Positions 1-10,236 are shown, counted from the first letter of the stretch. The stretch is DNA of 64,000 bases from Shewanella colwelliana ATCC 39565 (GCF_000518705.1 NZ_JAEC01000004.1:218285-282284); one strand, 5' to 3'. The notes: generated from the sequence alone by a model not told the origin. Translations and numbers: made by a program.

Positions 1-2426
1 AGTTACAGCAGATCACCTCAAAAATAGAAGCCTTAGCCGTTTCGATTGGAATTGTTGGTGCAACCTATCGTGATCAAGAATCGCTCATCGAACAGATAGT
101 TCCACCGCTGTTGGCTATAGAAGAGAATGAACAACTCATCATTAGTGGTGGTTTATGGCCTGAGCCTTGGGCATTTAGCGAAAACAAACAACGTAATAGC
201 TATTTTTGGGCAAGAGAAAAGAACCTCGACTTCCAATTTGAGGGGGGCTATAACACCGAAGTAAACACCAGTTACCATAATGAATTCTGGTATAAACCCG
301 CTAAATATCTACAGAATGGTCACACACACTGGTCGAAAAGCTATATTGACCCCCATACTAATGCTGTGATGATCACGGCATCAGTTCCCATGCGGGTGGA
401 ACACAACTTTATTGGCGTTGCTACGGTTGATGTCTCACTCAATGCCTTAAATGAGCGCTTGCGTTTTTCCGATAAAAACCCACTTTCAAAAGGCTATCTG
501 TTTGTCTTAGACAGTTTCAATAACTTGTTATCTGACCCCTTTTACGAAGCCGAGGAAACACCACTGGGCGACACGCTGTTAGGCAAACCACTTGAAACAC
601 TCATTGAACAATATCCCGCTTTATCTGCGATAGATTCAAGTATAAAGAGCATTGATAGCCAGTTTGCTAAACAGGTACTGGCCACATCCGTCTATCAAGA
701 TACACAACTTGACGATCTGCTTAATAATACCGCCCAGTCCGAAAAGCAACGTCTATCAGTGCTGCTCAATGCTTCTGTACAGCATCTTGAGCTTAAACAG
801 GATCCCGTGATCATATCACTCGAGTCAGGGCCCATTTTTAATGAGCCTGTCTTAATATCAATATTCCAAATGCCACAGACATACTGGAAAATAGTATTAG
901 TGACTCCACTATCGAGCTTGTCGCAACAGGCGAATGCAATTGCAATCAAAATTGGCGCGTTTTTGCTACTGGCGCAGCTCATCGCACTATTTGTACTGTT
1001 TATATTTCAACATAAACTATTTATTCGGCCGATATTTCAAATTGTCTCTGCACTACAGAGTGGTAATTTAGGTCGACTGGAGCTCGATGCCAACCGCCGA
1101 AATGATGAAGTTGGCCAACTTGCCAAAGCCTTTATTGCCCGCAGCAACCAATTAGAGATAGCCTATGCAAGCCTTGATGCGGGAAATCTGGCACTTGAGC
1201 AGCAACTGGCCATGCAAATACATGCTCAACAAGAGCTTGAGGCAAAGAAGGAGTTAATAAATTCGCTGTTAAATGCATCACAAAACCTAATCTGCATTAA
1301 AGACATTAATGGGCATTACACCCTAATTAATGACAAGTTTTGTGAAGTATTGGGCATAGAACGACAACAGATATTAAATCGATTAGATAGCGACATCTAT
1401 CCTAAGCATATCGCTGCTATCATTGCAGCTCACGACCAACTCATCATCGAATCAGATAAAGCACAAAGCTTTGAGCAACCCATACCAACGGTACAAGGGG
1501 AACGCACCTATCTCATCACTAAATACCCGATAAAAGATAGTGATGATAATCTTATAGCCTTGGGTGCAATGGCTGTTGATATTAGTAGCTTAAAAGAGAA
1601 ATATGAAGAGCAGCGACAAACTTCAGCTCGCCTAAGTATAACTATTGATGCACTAAGAAAATCATTGACGCTTGCAGAAGCAAAGAGCACTGCGTTAAGA
1701 GAGCAGTTAACCCTTGGGGCAGATGCTAGCCAGAAAAAGGGGCAATTGGCCCGCATAGAATCAGAGCAGTTACATATATTGCCACAGGTAGTTGAACAGC
1801 TTTTCAAACATCAGCTGGTAAACCTTGAGCAACTATTTTTATCATTTCATCAGCAATCATCGATACAAGCCCCTTCTGCAAATCGTTTGCTAGTGATAGA
1901 CCGACTGACTCAGCAAATCGACATAATCCGTCATACGCTCGCCCTGCTCAGTCGAAGTAATGGCACAGTTAAATCAATAAACTTAGCGATGTTTATTCAA
2001 GATGTCACGAGCGTTCTCCATCCACAACTAGCAGCTAAGAATGTTGATATTGAGGTCAACTGTGCCACAGCCGTTACAATCAATATGGCGGCATGGGACC
2101 TGTTTACCATCAGCTATCAAATACTCTCAAACACCCTAATTGACGGGTTTGGCCAAACATATGAACGTGATACCGCTGCGAGTATTACTATCGATATTAG
2201 CGCGAAGAAAGACTATGTTATCCTGCGCTTTCACGATAACGGATCGGGACTGAGCAGCGACATGCTTGCGAGAATACAGCAACAGCTTAAGCAGCAACGC
2301 CATGATGGCACGCTTAATAAACTCAACCTATGGCTTAGCGAACGCTATGAGGGTGAAATAAAGATTAACTCTGTCCTCGGCCGATACACAGAGATAACCG
2401 TCAGTTTTAACCCTAATTTACCTTAG
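1..2426 (+). CDS. Membrane sensor with Cache, HAMP, PAS and ATPase-like domains, 5' end missing
   Basis: The reading frame is open from base 3, so the true start lies outside the window; at least 807 residues are present. Counting from the TTG at 111, residues 1-260 are an extracytoplasmic dCache-like sensor, followed by a membrane helix at about 278-302, a HAMP linker to about 355, a PAS domain (about 385-500), a coiled coil and a C-terminal HATPase-like domain. The ATPase part keeps an N-box-like stretch (YQILSNTLIDG) and a G1 box (DNGSGLS). I find no H-box histidine, and the glycine-rich G2 box is replaced by LNKLNLWLSERYEG. It resembles a two-component histidine kinase, but kinase activity is doubtful. 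No receiver domain is present. The ligand is unknown. Confidence 0.85.
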   Translation, partial: LQQITSKIEALAVSIGIVGATYRDQESLIEQIVPPLLAIEENEQLIISGGLWPEPWAFSENKQRNSYFWAREKNLDFQFEGGYNTEVNTSYHNEFWYKPAKYLQNGHTHWSKSYIDPHTNAVMITASVPMRVEHNFIGVATVDVSLNALNERLRFSDKNPLSKGYLFVLDSFNNLLSDPFYEAEETPLGDTLLGKPLETLIEQYPALSAIDSSIKSIDSQFAKQVLATSVYQDTQLDDLLNNTAQSEKQRLSVLLNASVQHLELKQDPVIISLESGPIFNEPVLISIFQMPQTYWKIVLVTPLSSLSQQANAIAIKIGAFLLLAQLIALFVLFIFQHKLFIRPIFQIVSALQSGNLGRLELDANRRNDEVGQLAKAFIARSNQLEIAYASLDAGNLALEQQLAMQIHAQQELEAKKELINSLLNASQNLICIKDINGHYTLINDKFCEVLGIERQQILNRLDSDIYPKHIAAIIAAHDQLIIESDKAQSFEQPIPTVQGERTYLITKYPIKDSDDNLIALGAMAVDISSLKEKYEEQRQTSARLSITIDALRKSLTLAEAKSTALREQLTLGADASQKKGQLARIESEQLHILPQVVEQLFKHQLVNLEQLFLSFHQQSSIQAPSANRLLVIDRLTQQIDIIRHTLALLSRSNGTVKSINLAMFIQDVTSVLHPQLAAKNVDIEVNCATAVTINMAAWDLFTISYQILSNTLIDGFGQTYERDTAASITIDISAKKDYVILRFHDNGSGLSSDMLARIQQQLKQQRHDGTLNKLNLWLSERYEGEIKINSVLGRYTEITVSFNPNLP

Positions 2427-2512
2427 AGGCTAACAGCCTTAAAGAGAAACCTTGGTCTCGCAGCATTCTTACAATGGTAAAGTGGTAATCGTTTATATGC
2501 TATAAGAACAGA

Positions 2513-2532
2513 AAAGAGGCTTGCGCCTCTTT
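2513..2532. terminator. Bidirectional terminator between convergent genes
   Basis: Eight-base arms AAAGAGGC and GCCTCTTT enclose a TTGC loop, with T-rich sequence on the plus side and A-rich sequence on the other. It lies between the sensor gene and the convergent double-DTG gene. Confidence 0.75.
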
Positions 2533-2544
2533 CTTGTTATTACT

Positions 2545-3414
2545 TTATAGCGATACATCGACCATATAATGACCCTGAAGCCAATTACGCCCAATGAGCA
2601 ATTTGTGCGTCATCTTGCTTCTATCACGTAAATTCACTTTAACCTTATACTCTTTACCTAGCTCTCCCACTTGTAACTCCACCATGTAACGTATCTCGCT
2701 ACCTTGAGCATTACGTATTAACGATGTTTCCACAATACGAGCATGAACACGATGCTGCTTGCCCTGTTCATTTTCGGTAGTAAAAAATAGCATTTTTCCG
2801 ACATTTTTCTCCATGTCATCAACGCCATTCTCAACCTTTAGATCTACAGCATGTAGTGAGTTCTCAACCGCACCAGTATCAATACGTGTGTTAAATAGCA
2901 ATCCAGTTTCAACAATACTAATGGGGGCGACAGGACCAATCAATTGTTTATCAGCCACGTCAACAATATATTTGCCCTTAAGCCAATTCCGCCCAATTAA
3001 GAGTTTGTAATCCATGTGGCTACGGTCTCGTAGGTTAACTTTGACCTTGCGTTCGTCCCCTTTCTTACCAATCTTAAGTGACACCATGTAACGCGTTTCA
3101 GTGCCTTGAGAATTGCTCACCGTCGACGTTTTAACAATTGTTGCACTTAAGCGCTTTGACTCGCCCGTACGATTTTCGGTGGTAAACCAAATGGTTTTTC
3201 CCACATTGTCCTTCATATTTTTAGCGCTACCACCTTCGACTTCTAAATCAAAAGCATGTATTGAAGTATTGCCCGCGCCGGTATCAATGCGCGCTTCATA
3301 AGTTAAACCAACCTCACTCACACTCATTTGCGCCGTTTGGCCGATGATCGCTTTTTCACCAGCAAATGTTGGTGCGGCAATCATTAGTGCACTCAAAATT
3401 AATATTCTTAGCAT
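2545..3414 (-). CDS. Secreted protein with two tandem retropepsin-like (PF05618/RimB-type) domains
   Basis: The 289-residue protein begins with a signal peptide (about residues 1-18, cleavage near TFAGE). Two homologous domains of about 130 residues follow. Each contains RIDTGA near its start, a central block with FTTEN, a conserved RDRS-x-M segment, and a closing LLIGRNWL motif. This is the pattern of the family annotated as ATP-dependent zinc protease (PF05618, RimB-like), whose fold and DTG motif resemble retropepsin aspartic proteases. Family members usually carry one domain; here there are two in one chain. I see no HExxH zinc site and no ATP-binding motif. Proteolytic activity is inferred. 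Likely periplasmic. A terminator separates it from the SpoIIAA-like gene upstream. Confidence 0.8.
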   Translation of the reverse strand: MLRILILSALMIAAPTFAGEKAIIGQTAQMSVSEVGLTYEARIDTGAGNTSIHAFDLEVEGGSAKNMKDNVGKTIWFTTENRTGESKRLSATIVKTSTVSNSQGTETRYMVSLKIGKKGDERKVKVNLRDRSHMDYKLLIGRNWLKGKYIVDVADKQLIGPVAPISIVETGLLFNTRIDTGAVENSLHAVDLKVENGVDDMEKNVGKMLFFTTENEQGKQHRVHARIVETSLIRNAQGSEIRYMVELQVGELGKEYKVKVNLRDRSKMTHKLLIGRNWLQGHYMVDVSL

Positions 3415-3438
3415 TTACAACCTCAAATTATCTACTAA

Positions 3439-3461
3439 AAAGCCGACCTAAAGTCGGCTTT
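3439..3461 (-). terminator. Terminator after the SpoIIAA-like gene
   Basis: Arms AAAGCCGAC and GTCGGCTTT around a five-base loop, followed on the minus strand by a T-run. It ends transcription from the gene at 3479-3850. Confidence 0.75.
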
Positions 3462-3478
3462 ATCCATTCACTTAACGT

Positions 3479-3850
3479 TTATGCGTCATGATGAAGTATC
3501 CAATCCTGTGCGTTTTCCACTTCCATACGACTAAAAACTTTAACCGGACATGGCACCATATAAGCCAGTACGCTTGCCGTATTCGCAACCAAATCATTAT
3601 CAGTGATGATGGCAACTCTTGAAAAATCAGTCAAATGAAAAAAGCCTAATTTGGCGTCATCCCACAGCGTTTCAACAGAAACGCCCTCAAAACCTTCACT
3701 AAATTCATACCATAATTTAATTGTTGCGTGGTCCATTAACTTAGCCTCAATTGCTGGAAGCAAATGCTGCTCGTAGTCTTCACTAGTTAACACACCTAAC
3801 GCCTTAATAGCGACAACATCGTGGTGAAACCCATCTAACAGCTGTATCAT
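3479..3850 (-). CDS. SpoIIAA-like STAS-fold protein
   Basis: A 123-residue soluble protein with the pattern of the SpoIIAA-like family (PF11964): an N-terminal strand (MIQLLDGFHHDVVAIKALG), a helix containing LTSEDYEQHLLPAIEAKL, a middle LWYEFSEGF segment, and a DDAKLGFFHLTDFSRVAIITD segment typical of the family. Such proteins resemble lipid-binding or anti-anti-sigma STAS domains, but their function is generally unknown. No transmembrane segment is present. It lies 26 bases downstream of a small membrane-protein gene on the same strand and could be cotranscribed with it. Confidence 0.75.
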   Translation of the reverse strand: MIQLLDGFHHDVVAIKALGVLTSEDYEQHLLPAIEAKLMDHATIKLWYEFSEGFEGVSVETLWDDAKLGFFHLTDFSRVAIITDNDLVANTASVLAYMVPCPVKVFSRMEVENAQDWILHHDA

Positions 3851-3876
3851 GATGAACTCCGTTTTTAATCAGAATG

Positions 3877-4164
3877 CTAATGAACAAAGTGAAAAACAAA
3901 CAGGCTAAACAGAAAGCTGGTGCAGGCACAGTGCATCATATGTTCCAAACGATTAATCCCATCTTTTAAATATCGATAGTGGCGAACAAACTGAACACCG
4001 AGCCAGACGAGTATAAACGGCACAAATGGCAGCGAAATCACTAAGGGAATAAAGCCCCAGCCCATTTCAAATGCATTAGCAGTGAACAGCTGAAACACTG
4101 CCCAAAAAATTAGCAAAATGAGGTAAACAATATAATGCTGTTTATAGAGAGATTTAGATAACAT
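3877..4164 (-). CDS. Small membrane protein of unknown function
   Basis: Ninety-five residues with about three hydrophobic segments (roughly 11-31, 38-60 and 79-94) separated by a basic loop (FVRHYRYLKDGINRLEH). I do not recognise the family. The ATG has only a weak upstream AGGG. It precedes the SpoIIAA-like gene by 26 bases in the same direction, so a two-gene unit is possible. It has Cys and His residues in the last segment (MMHCACTS), but these do not form a known metal motif. Confidence 0.6.
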   Translation of the reverse strand: MLSKSLYKQHYIVYLILLIFWAVFQLFTANAFEMGWGFIPLVISLPFVPFILVWLGVQFVRHYRYLKDGINRLEHMMHCACTSFLFSLFVFHFVH

Positions 4165-4262
4165 CTGAACAACGACCCTAATGCGATTTACTCTATTACA
4201 TTAGGTACAATTAACCGCTTTAACAAGTACTCAGTTGTAAACAGCTGTTGCACGGTGATAAA

Positions 4263-4619
4263 TCACTCACTTGCTTGCATCTTCGCAATCTCTTGGTCAA
4301 ACAAATTCTTTATCAATCCGGAAAACTCGGTAATAAAAAGAGTTTGCTCTGGTGTTGCGTTTTGCTTAGCAACGTTGGCGAGGATCTCTTCTAAATCGTA
4401 GACGATGGCATCGACTTCTCGAATGACCATATTTCGCTGCGCAAAACTGAGTGAGGGGTTTTGCCCGCAAACCATAATGATCTGGGCGGCAAGTTGCTCT
4501 TCAAAAAGTTCCATAACGGTTTCATCACCAATAGAGGTATGCTCTGGGGCTTCGAATAAGCCTAAGTGCTCAGTGAGATACTGTATTAAGTGAATATAAC
4601 CGTCTTTATCAGTAACCAT
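4263..4619 (-). CDS. DUF3802-like hypothetical protein
   Basis: A 118-residue, acidic, helix-rich cytoplasmic protein. The stretch with FEEQLAAQIIMVCGQNPSLS followed by REVDAIVYDLEEILANV matches my memory of the DUF3802 family found in Shewanella and Vibrio; the assignment comes from memory, not a search. No catalytic motif is visible. It stands alone, with about 100 bases of non-coding sequence on each side. Confidence 0.65.
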   Translation of the reverse strand: MVTDKDGYIHLIQYLTEHLGLFEAPEHTSIGDETVMELFEEQLAAQIIMVCGQNPSLSFAQRNMVIREVDAIVYDLEEILANVAKQNATPEQTLFITEFSGLIKNLFDQEIAKMQASE

Positions 4620-4738
4620 TATTTACCTTAGCATCTTAAATTATACTGAGCATGGCCTAAGCCATGCTGAATATCCAGTGACTGTTGATATTATGGTACA
4701 AAACAAAGCCAGAGTCTTGTTGATAGCGCACGTTTTTA

Positions 4739-5311
4739 TTATCGCTTAAGCGTTAACACGAATGAGACAGGTACAGCTTGGCTGATTGTCGTTAAGCCAG
4801 CTATTTCCCTGAGTTTTTCAACCCCTTCTGTTAAGCCAAAATCAGCAGCATTGATCAATAGCGGCACATCACTCACCACAAACAGTTTATCTGTTGCCAA
4901 TTTGGCAACCTTAACATGCACGGCCATTGTCTTTGATTGACCATGGAGTGCTATTTCAGTCTGCAGCGACATAGGCATAACACTGCCAACGGCTAACGAC
5001 TCAACGGCCGCATCATCTAACTCAGCCTTGAGCGTTAAGTTTGGGTATTGAGCGGTTTCAAAAAGGATCTCCTTCATTCGGATATCTCTTATTTCAACAT
5101 TGGTCCACACGCTCGTTAGTGGAATCGATAAGGTAAAAGCACCTGACTTTAACTGACCTTCCAGTTGATTAAAACGGTGGACTTCCGCAACATCACCCTT
5201 TTTAATCGAGATAAAACTCACTTTCGAGTCTTCATTAACCACCTGCCAGTTCATCGCGAAAGAAAAACAACTTATCGCACTAAGGGAAATACCCAGTAAC
5301 ATTCTTCTCAT
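4739..5311 (-). CDS. YceI family periplasmic protein
   Basis: A protein of 190 residues from the ATG at 5311, which has GGAG nine bases upstream; an in-frame ATG at 5326 lengthens it by five residues with a poorer ribosome site. It starts with a signal peptide ending near CFSFAMNW. The mature part has the YceI lipocalin-like pattern: W-x-V then S-K-V-S-F at the start, a central strand with TSVWTNVEIRDIRMKEILFE, and later ISQAVPVSFVLTLKR. YceI proteins bind amphiphilic molecules such as polyisoprenoids. The ligand here is unknown. A perfect 13-base inverted repeat lies 52 bases upstream and may be an operator. Confidence 0.88.
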   Translation of the reverse strand: MRRMLLGISLSAISCFSFAMNWQVVNEDSKVSFISIKKGDVAEVHRFNQLEGQLKSGAFTLSIPLTSVWTNVEIRDIRMKEILFETAQYPNLTLKAELDDAAVESLAVGSVMPMSLQTEIALHGQSKTMAVHVKVAKLATDKLFVVSDVPLLINAADFGLTEGVEKLREIAGLTTISQAVPVSFVLTLKR

Positions 5312-5362
5312 TGTTATACGCTCCATTGCTTAATGAATCCTTGCTTACACTATCGACACAAG

Positions 5363-5392
5363 CATAAAGACAACCACTAGGTTGTCTTTATG
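5363..5392. repeat. Perfect 30-base palindrome upstream of the YceI gene
   Basis: Left arm CATAAAGACAACC (5363-5375), spacer ACTA, right arm GGTTGTCTTTATG (5380-5392); all 13 pairs match. No U-run follows on either strand, so it is not a normal intrinsic terminator. The position 52 bases before the YceI start suggests an operator. Confidence 0.7.
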
Positions 5393-5790
5393 ATCAATTT
5401 CACTCGTGATATCAATATTAGCCTATTCTTAGCTAAGCGTATTAAATAGTTGGAAAAGTAACATCAACAATCTGCTTTTCTTACAGCGAATGACGCTTGC
5501 CCAAAACGACTTAATGCAAAAAATTAATCACACGATTAGCCCACCCAATGATAAAACACTCGCGTATTAAAAGAGCGAAATGTCCGATTGATGCTATAAC
5601 TCAGCAAGAGTGCAGCGCGTCTGAGACAAGGCCCTTAATGACTCCTGCATTAAGGGCATTCACAACGCCCCAGTTGATTGCAACGACTGAGAAGCATAGT
5701 CTTCTGCATCGGGTGCACTCGTTGCAAAAAACACACAGAGTCATTCACACTCTGGTACTGATTGGTAATAGTAATGAAAGCTGCAGATAT
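5393..5790. other. Intergenic region without a recognised gene
   Basis: About 400 bases between the YceI upstream region and the topA terminator. A frame open on the plus strand here (5548-5829) has no homology that I recognise and runs through the topA terminator, so I do not call it. I see no RNA gene. Confidence 0.6.
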
Positions 5791-5793
5791 AAA

Positions 5794-5819
5794 AAAGCCC
5801 TAACTTTAGTTAGGGCTTT
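5794..5819 (-). terminator. topA terminator
   Basis: Arms AAAGCCCTAAC and GTTAGGGCTTT, with a minus-strand T-run immediately after. It lies six bases past the topA stop codon. Confidence 0.85.
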
Positions 5820-5825
5820 AACAAT

Positions 5826-8489
5826 CTAGGCTTTTTTAGCCTTGGGTTTAGCTTTTGGTTTTGCCTTGGACTTAGCTTCGCTTACCCATTTACCGCCTAT
5901 ATACTTTGCCGTCCATCCTGTCGCTTTACCATCAACTTCTGTCGATACGTACTGCTCTTTGGTTTTGCGACTAAATCTCACAAAGGCTTTGTTACCGTCA
6001 TCATCACAAACAGGAGCGTCTGCTAGATAAAGGTATTTAGGCCAAAGTAGCTCACGGTATTTAACCAACTCTTCCACTAACGGTGCACGTGTTTCACGCG
6101 ATTTAGGGAAAGTGCTAGCGGCCATAAATATCCCTGCCGCACCATCTCGCAAGACGAAATAGCCATCAGATTTGGTGCATTTTAGATCGGGGAGATGAAT
6201 AGGATCTTCTTTTGGTGGTGCAGCCTCACCACTCTTCAACAATTTACGTGTATTTTTACACTCACTGTTGGTACAGCCGAAATACTTACCAAAACGGCCG
6301 TTCTTCAGTTCCATATCATTGCCACAGCGATCACATTCTAAGATTGGGCCTTCATAACCTTTAATCTTAAATTGACCCTGTTCAACCTCATAACCACCAC
6401 AAATAGGATTATTACCACAAACATGTAGTTTGCGTTTTTCATCAATCAGGTAGCTATCCATCGCTGTGCCACATACATCACAGCGATGCTTAGCACGTAA
6501 TGCATCAGTTTCTGCATCTTCGTTATTTTCGCTAATGGCTTCCTCACCCGGCGTTAAATTAAGCGTGGTCTTACAACGCTCTTTAGGTGGGAGTGCATAG
6601 CCCGAACAACCTAGGAAGACACCTGTGGTACCGGTACGAATCCCCATAGGGCGACCGCACGTTGGGCACTGAATATCGGTAAGCACCATCTCGTTAGGAC
6701 GCATTCCGCCCTCTTCTGGTGGTAATTCCGCCTTCTCAAGCTGTTCAGTTAAGCCTTTGTAGAAGTTATCCAGTACTTTTTTCCATTCAAGTTGACCCTG
6801 AGCAACATTGTCAAGTGTCTGCTCCATGCCCGCAGTAAAGTCATAGCTCATTAGCTCTTCAAAACTACCGACTAAACTTTCACTGACGATCTCACCCATT
6901 TTTTCAGCATAAAAGCGACGGTTTTCAACTTTTACGTAGCCACGATCTTGAATAGTTGAGATGATCGTTGCATAGGTCGATGGCCTACCGATCCCACGCT
7001 TTTCTAACTCTTTAACAAGTGATGCTTCGCTAAAACGCGCAGGCGGTTTAGTGAAGTGCTGCTTAGGTAGCAACTCATCAAGCGCAAGCTTATCGCCTTT
7101 AGCGACGTAAGGGAGAGTATTGTCTTCTTCATTTTTCTTTTTAATTGACGTTTGTACACGCGTCCAACCGTCAAATTTGAGTGTGCGACCAGTCGCCTTA
7201 AGCTCATAGTCACCCGCAGACACAGTTAGGCGCGTCGCATCATATTTTGCTGGCGTCATCTGACACGCAACAAACTGGCGCCAAATCAGTTCATAAAGAC
7301 GTTGAGCATCGCGCTCCATGTCACTCAGGCTAGCAGCAGTCACTTTGACATTAGAAGGGCGAATCGCTTCGTGAGCCTCCTGAGCCCCCTCTTTGCTGCC
7401 ATAACGGATTGGCGACTCTGGCAGATATTTATCGCCAAATTCTTTGCCAATCATTTCACGTACATTGTCTAATGCTTCTTGACTCAAGTTGGTTGAGTCA
7501 GTACGCATATAGGTGATGTGACCCGCTTCATAAAGGCGCTGAGCCATCATCATCGTCTTCTTAACACCGAAGCCTAAACGAGTACTCGCAGCTTGTTGCA
7601 GTGTAGAAGTGATATAGGGTGCTGAGGGCTTACTCGATGTGCCTTTGTCTTCACGGGCGCTCACAACGAAGCTTGCCGCAGATAATGCAGCGACCGCCGC
7701 CATGGCTTGAGCTTCATTCACAGGATTAAAGGCATCGCCCTTAAATTTGCTCACCTGCATTTTTAGCTTATCGTTAGACAAGGTATTTAAGTCAGCATGA
7801 ATATCCCAAAACTCCTCAGGAACAAATGCCTTAATTTCACTTTCGCGTTCAACCACTAAGCGTGTTGCAACAGATTGCACTCGACCCGCAGATAAACCAC
7901 GAGCGACTTTTTTCCATAGCAAGGGGGACACCATAAAACCCACGACTCGGTCGAGAAAACGACGAGCTTGTTGGGCGTTCACCATATTCGTATTTAGGCT
8001 AGCTGGATGACTAAAAGCATCTTGAATCGCGGTTTTAGTGATCTCATTAAACACCACACGTTGGTAGCGTTCTGGATCACCACCGATAACCTCTTGCAAA
8101 TGCCATGCAATCGCCTCCCCCTCTCTATCCAAATCGGTTGCGAGAAAGATATGGTCAGCGTTAGCGGCAAGGGTTTGAAGTTCCTTAACGACTTTTTCTT
8201 TACCTGGTAACGTCTGGTACTTTGCTTTCCAGCCTCGTTCAGGATCGACACCCATACGAGCGACTAGCGCTTGTTTGGCTTTTGCCGCTTTGTATATAGC
8301 CTTTTCATCAGGAGACATCTTACGTACTTCAGCAGGCGTTTTAGTCGCCGTACTTGTCTCACTGCTCGAAGAGGTCGGTAGGTCACGGATGTGCCCTACA
8401 CTCGATTTTACGATGTAATCTTTGCCGAGATATTTATTAATAGTCTTGGCTTTGGCCGGTGATTCGACAATAACTAGCGATTTACCCAT
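5826..8489 (-). CDS. topA: DNA topoisomerase I
   Basis: Type IA topoisomerase that relaxes negative supercoils. I use the ATG at 8489 ([20 protein letters not shown]), which aligns with the E. coli start and gives 887 residues; the in-frame extension to 8537 is not conserved-looking. The Toprim domain holds [13 protein letters not shown]. The active-site region contains the family motif YMRTDS, with tyrosine as the nucleophile. Near the C-terminus there are several four-cysteine zinc ribbons ([27 protein letters not shown]) and a lysine/alanine/proline-rich tail that probably binds DNA. A terminator follows directly. Confidence 0.98.
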   Translation of the reverse strand: MGKSLVIVESPAKAKTINKYLGKDYIVKSSVGHIRDLPTSSSSETSTATKTPAEVRKMSPDEKAIYKAAKAKQALVARMGVDPERGWKAKYQTLPGKEKVVKELQTLAANADHIFLATDLDREGEAIAWHLQEVIGGDPERYQRVVFNEITKTAIQDAFSHPASLNTNMVNAQQARRFLDRVVGFMVSPLLWKKVARGLSAGRVQSVATRLVVERESEIKAFVPEEFWDIHADLNTLSNDKLKMQVSKFKGDAFNPVNEAQAMAAVAALSAASFVVSAREDKGTSSKPSAPYITSTLQQAASTRLGFGVKKTMMMAQRLYEAGHITYMRTDSTNLSQEALDNVREMIGKEFGDKYLPESPIRYGSKEGAQEAHEAIRPSNVKVTAASLSDMERDAQRLYELIWRQFVACQMTPAKYDATRLTVSAGDYELKATGRTLKFDGWTRVQTSIKKKNEEDNTLPYVAKGDKLALDELLPKQHFTKPPARFSEASLVKELEKRGIGRPSTYATIISTIQDRGYVKVENRRFYAEKMGEIVSESLVGSFEELMSYDFTAGMEQTLDNVAQGQLEWKKVLDNFYKGLTEQLEKAELPPEEGGMRPNEMVLTDIQCPTCGRPMGIRTGTTGVFLGCSGYALPPKERCKTTLNLTPGEEAISENNEDAETDALRAKHRCDVCGTAMDSYLIDEKRKLHVCGNNPICGGYEVEQGQFKIKGYEGPILECDRCGNDMELKNGRFGKYFGCTNSECKNTRKLLKSGEAAPPKEDPIHLPDLKCTKSDGYFVLRDGAAGIFMAASTFPKSRETRAPLVEELVKYRELLWPKYLYLADAPVCDDDGNKAFVRFSRKTKEQYVSTEVDGKATGWTAKYIGGKWVSEAKSKAKPKAKPKAKKA

Positions 8490-8848
8490 AGAATGATCTG
8501 CGCCAAAAAGTCTCAAAATTCTGTAAATTGGCTCCATATATAGAGGGTTGTATCAATAGTTTCAAGCTAATCCCTCTTTTATTTGTCACGGAGAGCCATT
8601 TTTTAACCGTTTTTGAAAAAAATGTGAAAAATAATATTGCGTAATTAAAAACTAATATTTCATTATTACCCATCTAGCAAGTACTAGTTATGCATTTCTA
8701 GTCAAATATCACATTAACAGCCATTTTCCCCTAGCTTGTTAAGCGTAAACTCTCAAGTATACTGAGGCACAAATAAGCCATTATTCAGCACAAGTATTGA
8801 ATTTGTCGAACATGGCACAAAAACAAAAATGACTCTGAAGGATAAGCA
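8490..8848. promoter_or_regulatory. Divergent promoter region topA / astB
   Basis: About 360 AT-rich bases between the divergent topA and astB genes, so both promoters should lie here. I could not fix -35/-10 boxes with confidence. Two TGAAT/ATTCA-type half sites around 8780-8800 loosely recall ArgR boxes but do not form a full one. The astB start has a good ribosome site (GAAGGA). Confidence 0.5.
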
Positions 8849-10186
8849 ATGAAGCATTACGAAGCGAATTTTGATGGACTCGTCGGACCAACCCACAATT
8901 ATGCGGGACTGTCATACGGTAATGTGGCTTCTTTAAGCAATGCCGCGGCAATATCAAGCCCTAAAGCTGCCGCTAAACAAGGCCTTAAAAAGGCCAAAGC
9001 GCTCGCAGATATGGGAATGGTACAAGGTATGCTTGCACCTCAGGAGCGCCCAGACCTCCATACACTGCGTCGAATTGGTTTTTCAGGTACTGACGCCGAA
9101 GTTTTAAATAAAGCCGCTAAACAGGCCCCTGCGGTCCTTAGAGCCTGTTGCAGCGCATCGAGCATGTGGACAGCCAATGCGGCAACGGTGTCACCTAGTG
9201 CCGATACCCATGATGGAAAAATCCATTTCACACCAGCAAACTTGGTCGACAAACTGCATCGCAGTATCGAACCCACAACGACAGGTAATATTCTCGCAGC
9301 AACGTTCAACAACGCGCGCCACTTTAGTCATCATCAACATCTACCAGAACATCCAAGTTTCGGCGATGAAGGTGCGGCTAACCACACTCGTTTATGCAGC
9401 GAGTATGGCCATGCAGGCCTAGAGCTTTTTGTTTACGGGCAAGAAGCTACCAACCCGGCTGCGCCAAAACCGCAAAAGTATCCTGCACGTCAAACTTTAG
9501 AGGCCTCGCAAGCGATTGCACGCTTACATCAACTTGATGATGATAGCAGTGTGTTCATTCAACAAAATCCCGACGTGATCGATCAAGGTGTATTTCATAA
9601 TGATGTGATTGCCGTAGGTAATCAGAATGTGCTCTTTTATCATGAGCAAGCCTTTATGGATACCCAAAAGAAACTTGCCGAGATCCAGCGTAAATTTAAT
9701 GGACAAGAGCTTCACTTTATTGAAGTCCCTACCGCTAAAGTCGGAATTCAAGACGCCGTTAAAAGCTACTTGTTTAATACGCAAATCATTACCCTGCCAA
9801 ACGGTGAAATGGCGATTATCGCACCGACAAATTGCCAAGAGAACCCAGCGGTATTTGCTTATCTCAATGAGGTAGTAACGCTCGGTACACCAATCAATCA
9901 CGTACACTACTTCGATGTTAAACAAAGTATGCAAAATGGTGGCGGCCCTGCATGCCTGCGTTTACGTGTAGCAATGAATGAAATGGAAGTGGCGGCGGTT
10001 AATCAACATACCTTGATGAATGATGCGCTGTTTAAACGTCTAAATCTTTGGGTTGATAAACATTACCGTGATGAATTAGCCGTTGATGATCTGGCCGATC
10101 CGCAGCTCATTATAGAGTCTCGAACAGCACTTGATGAACTGACGCAAATTATGAAACTCGGCAGTGTGTATCAGTTCCAAAAGTAA
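8849..10186 (+). CDS. astB: N-succinylarginine dihydrolase
   Basis: AstB hydrolyses N2-succinylarginine to succinylornithine, CO2 and ammonia in the arginine succinyltransferase (AST) catabolic pathway; it acts in the cytoplasm. The 445 residues match the usual family length. Diagnostic stretches include [19 protein letters not shown] at the N-terminus, [35 protein letters not shown] and [12 protein letters not shown] near the C-terminus; the last holds the catalytic cysteine of the amidinotransferase-like fold. No other ast genes are adjacent, so the rest of the pathway must be elsewhere. The start has GAAGGA seven bases upstream. Confidence 0.97.
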   Translation: MKHYEANFDGLVGPTHNYAGLSYGNVASLSNAAAISSPKAAAKQGLKKAKALADMGMVQGMLAPQERPDLHTLRRIGFSGTDAEVLNKAAKQAPAVLRACCSASSMWTANAATVSPSADTHDGKIHFTPANLVDKLHRSIEPTTTGNILAATFNNARHFSHHQHLPEHPSFGDEGAANHTRLCSEYGHAGLELFVYGQEATNPAAPKPQKYPARQTLEASQAIARLHQLDDDSSVFIQQNPDVIDQGVFHNDVIAVGNQNVLFYHEQAFMDTQKKLAEIQRKFNGQELHFIEVPTAKVGIQDAVKSYLFNTQIITLPNGEMAIIAPTNCQENPAVFAYLNEVVTLGTPINHVHYFDVKQSMQNGGGPACLRLRVAMNEMEVAAVNQHTLMNDALFKRLNLWVDKHYRDELAVDDLADPQLIIESRTALDELTQIMKLGSVYQFQK

Positions 10187-10236
10187 CGAGTTCACTAAAA
10201 TCAATTACTAGACTCTGTGATAAAATAAATTCCCGT

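Noticed and set aside
5548..5829. Plus-strand 93-codon ORF upstream of topA
   Set aside because: It runs through the topA terminator, has no ribosome site, and no family pattern is visible.
8780..8805. ArgR-box-like half sites upstream of astB
   Set aside because: ATTCA and TGAAT halves are present but not in the order or spacing of an ARG box.
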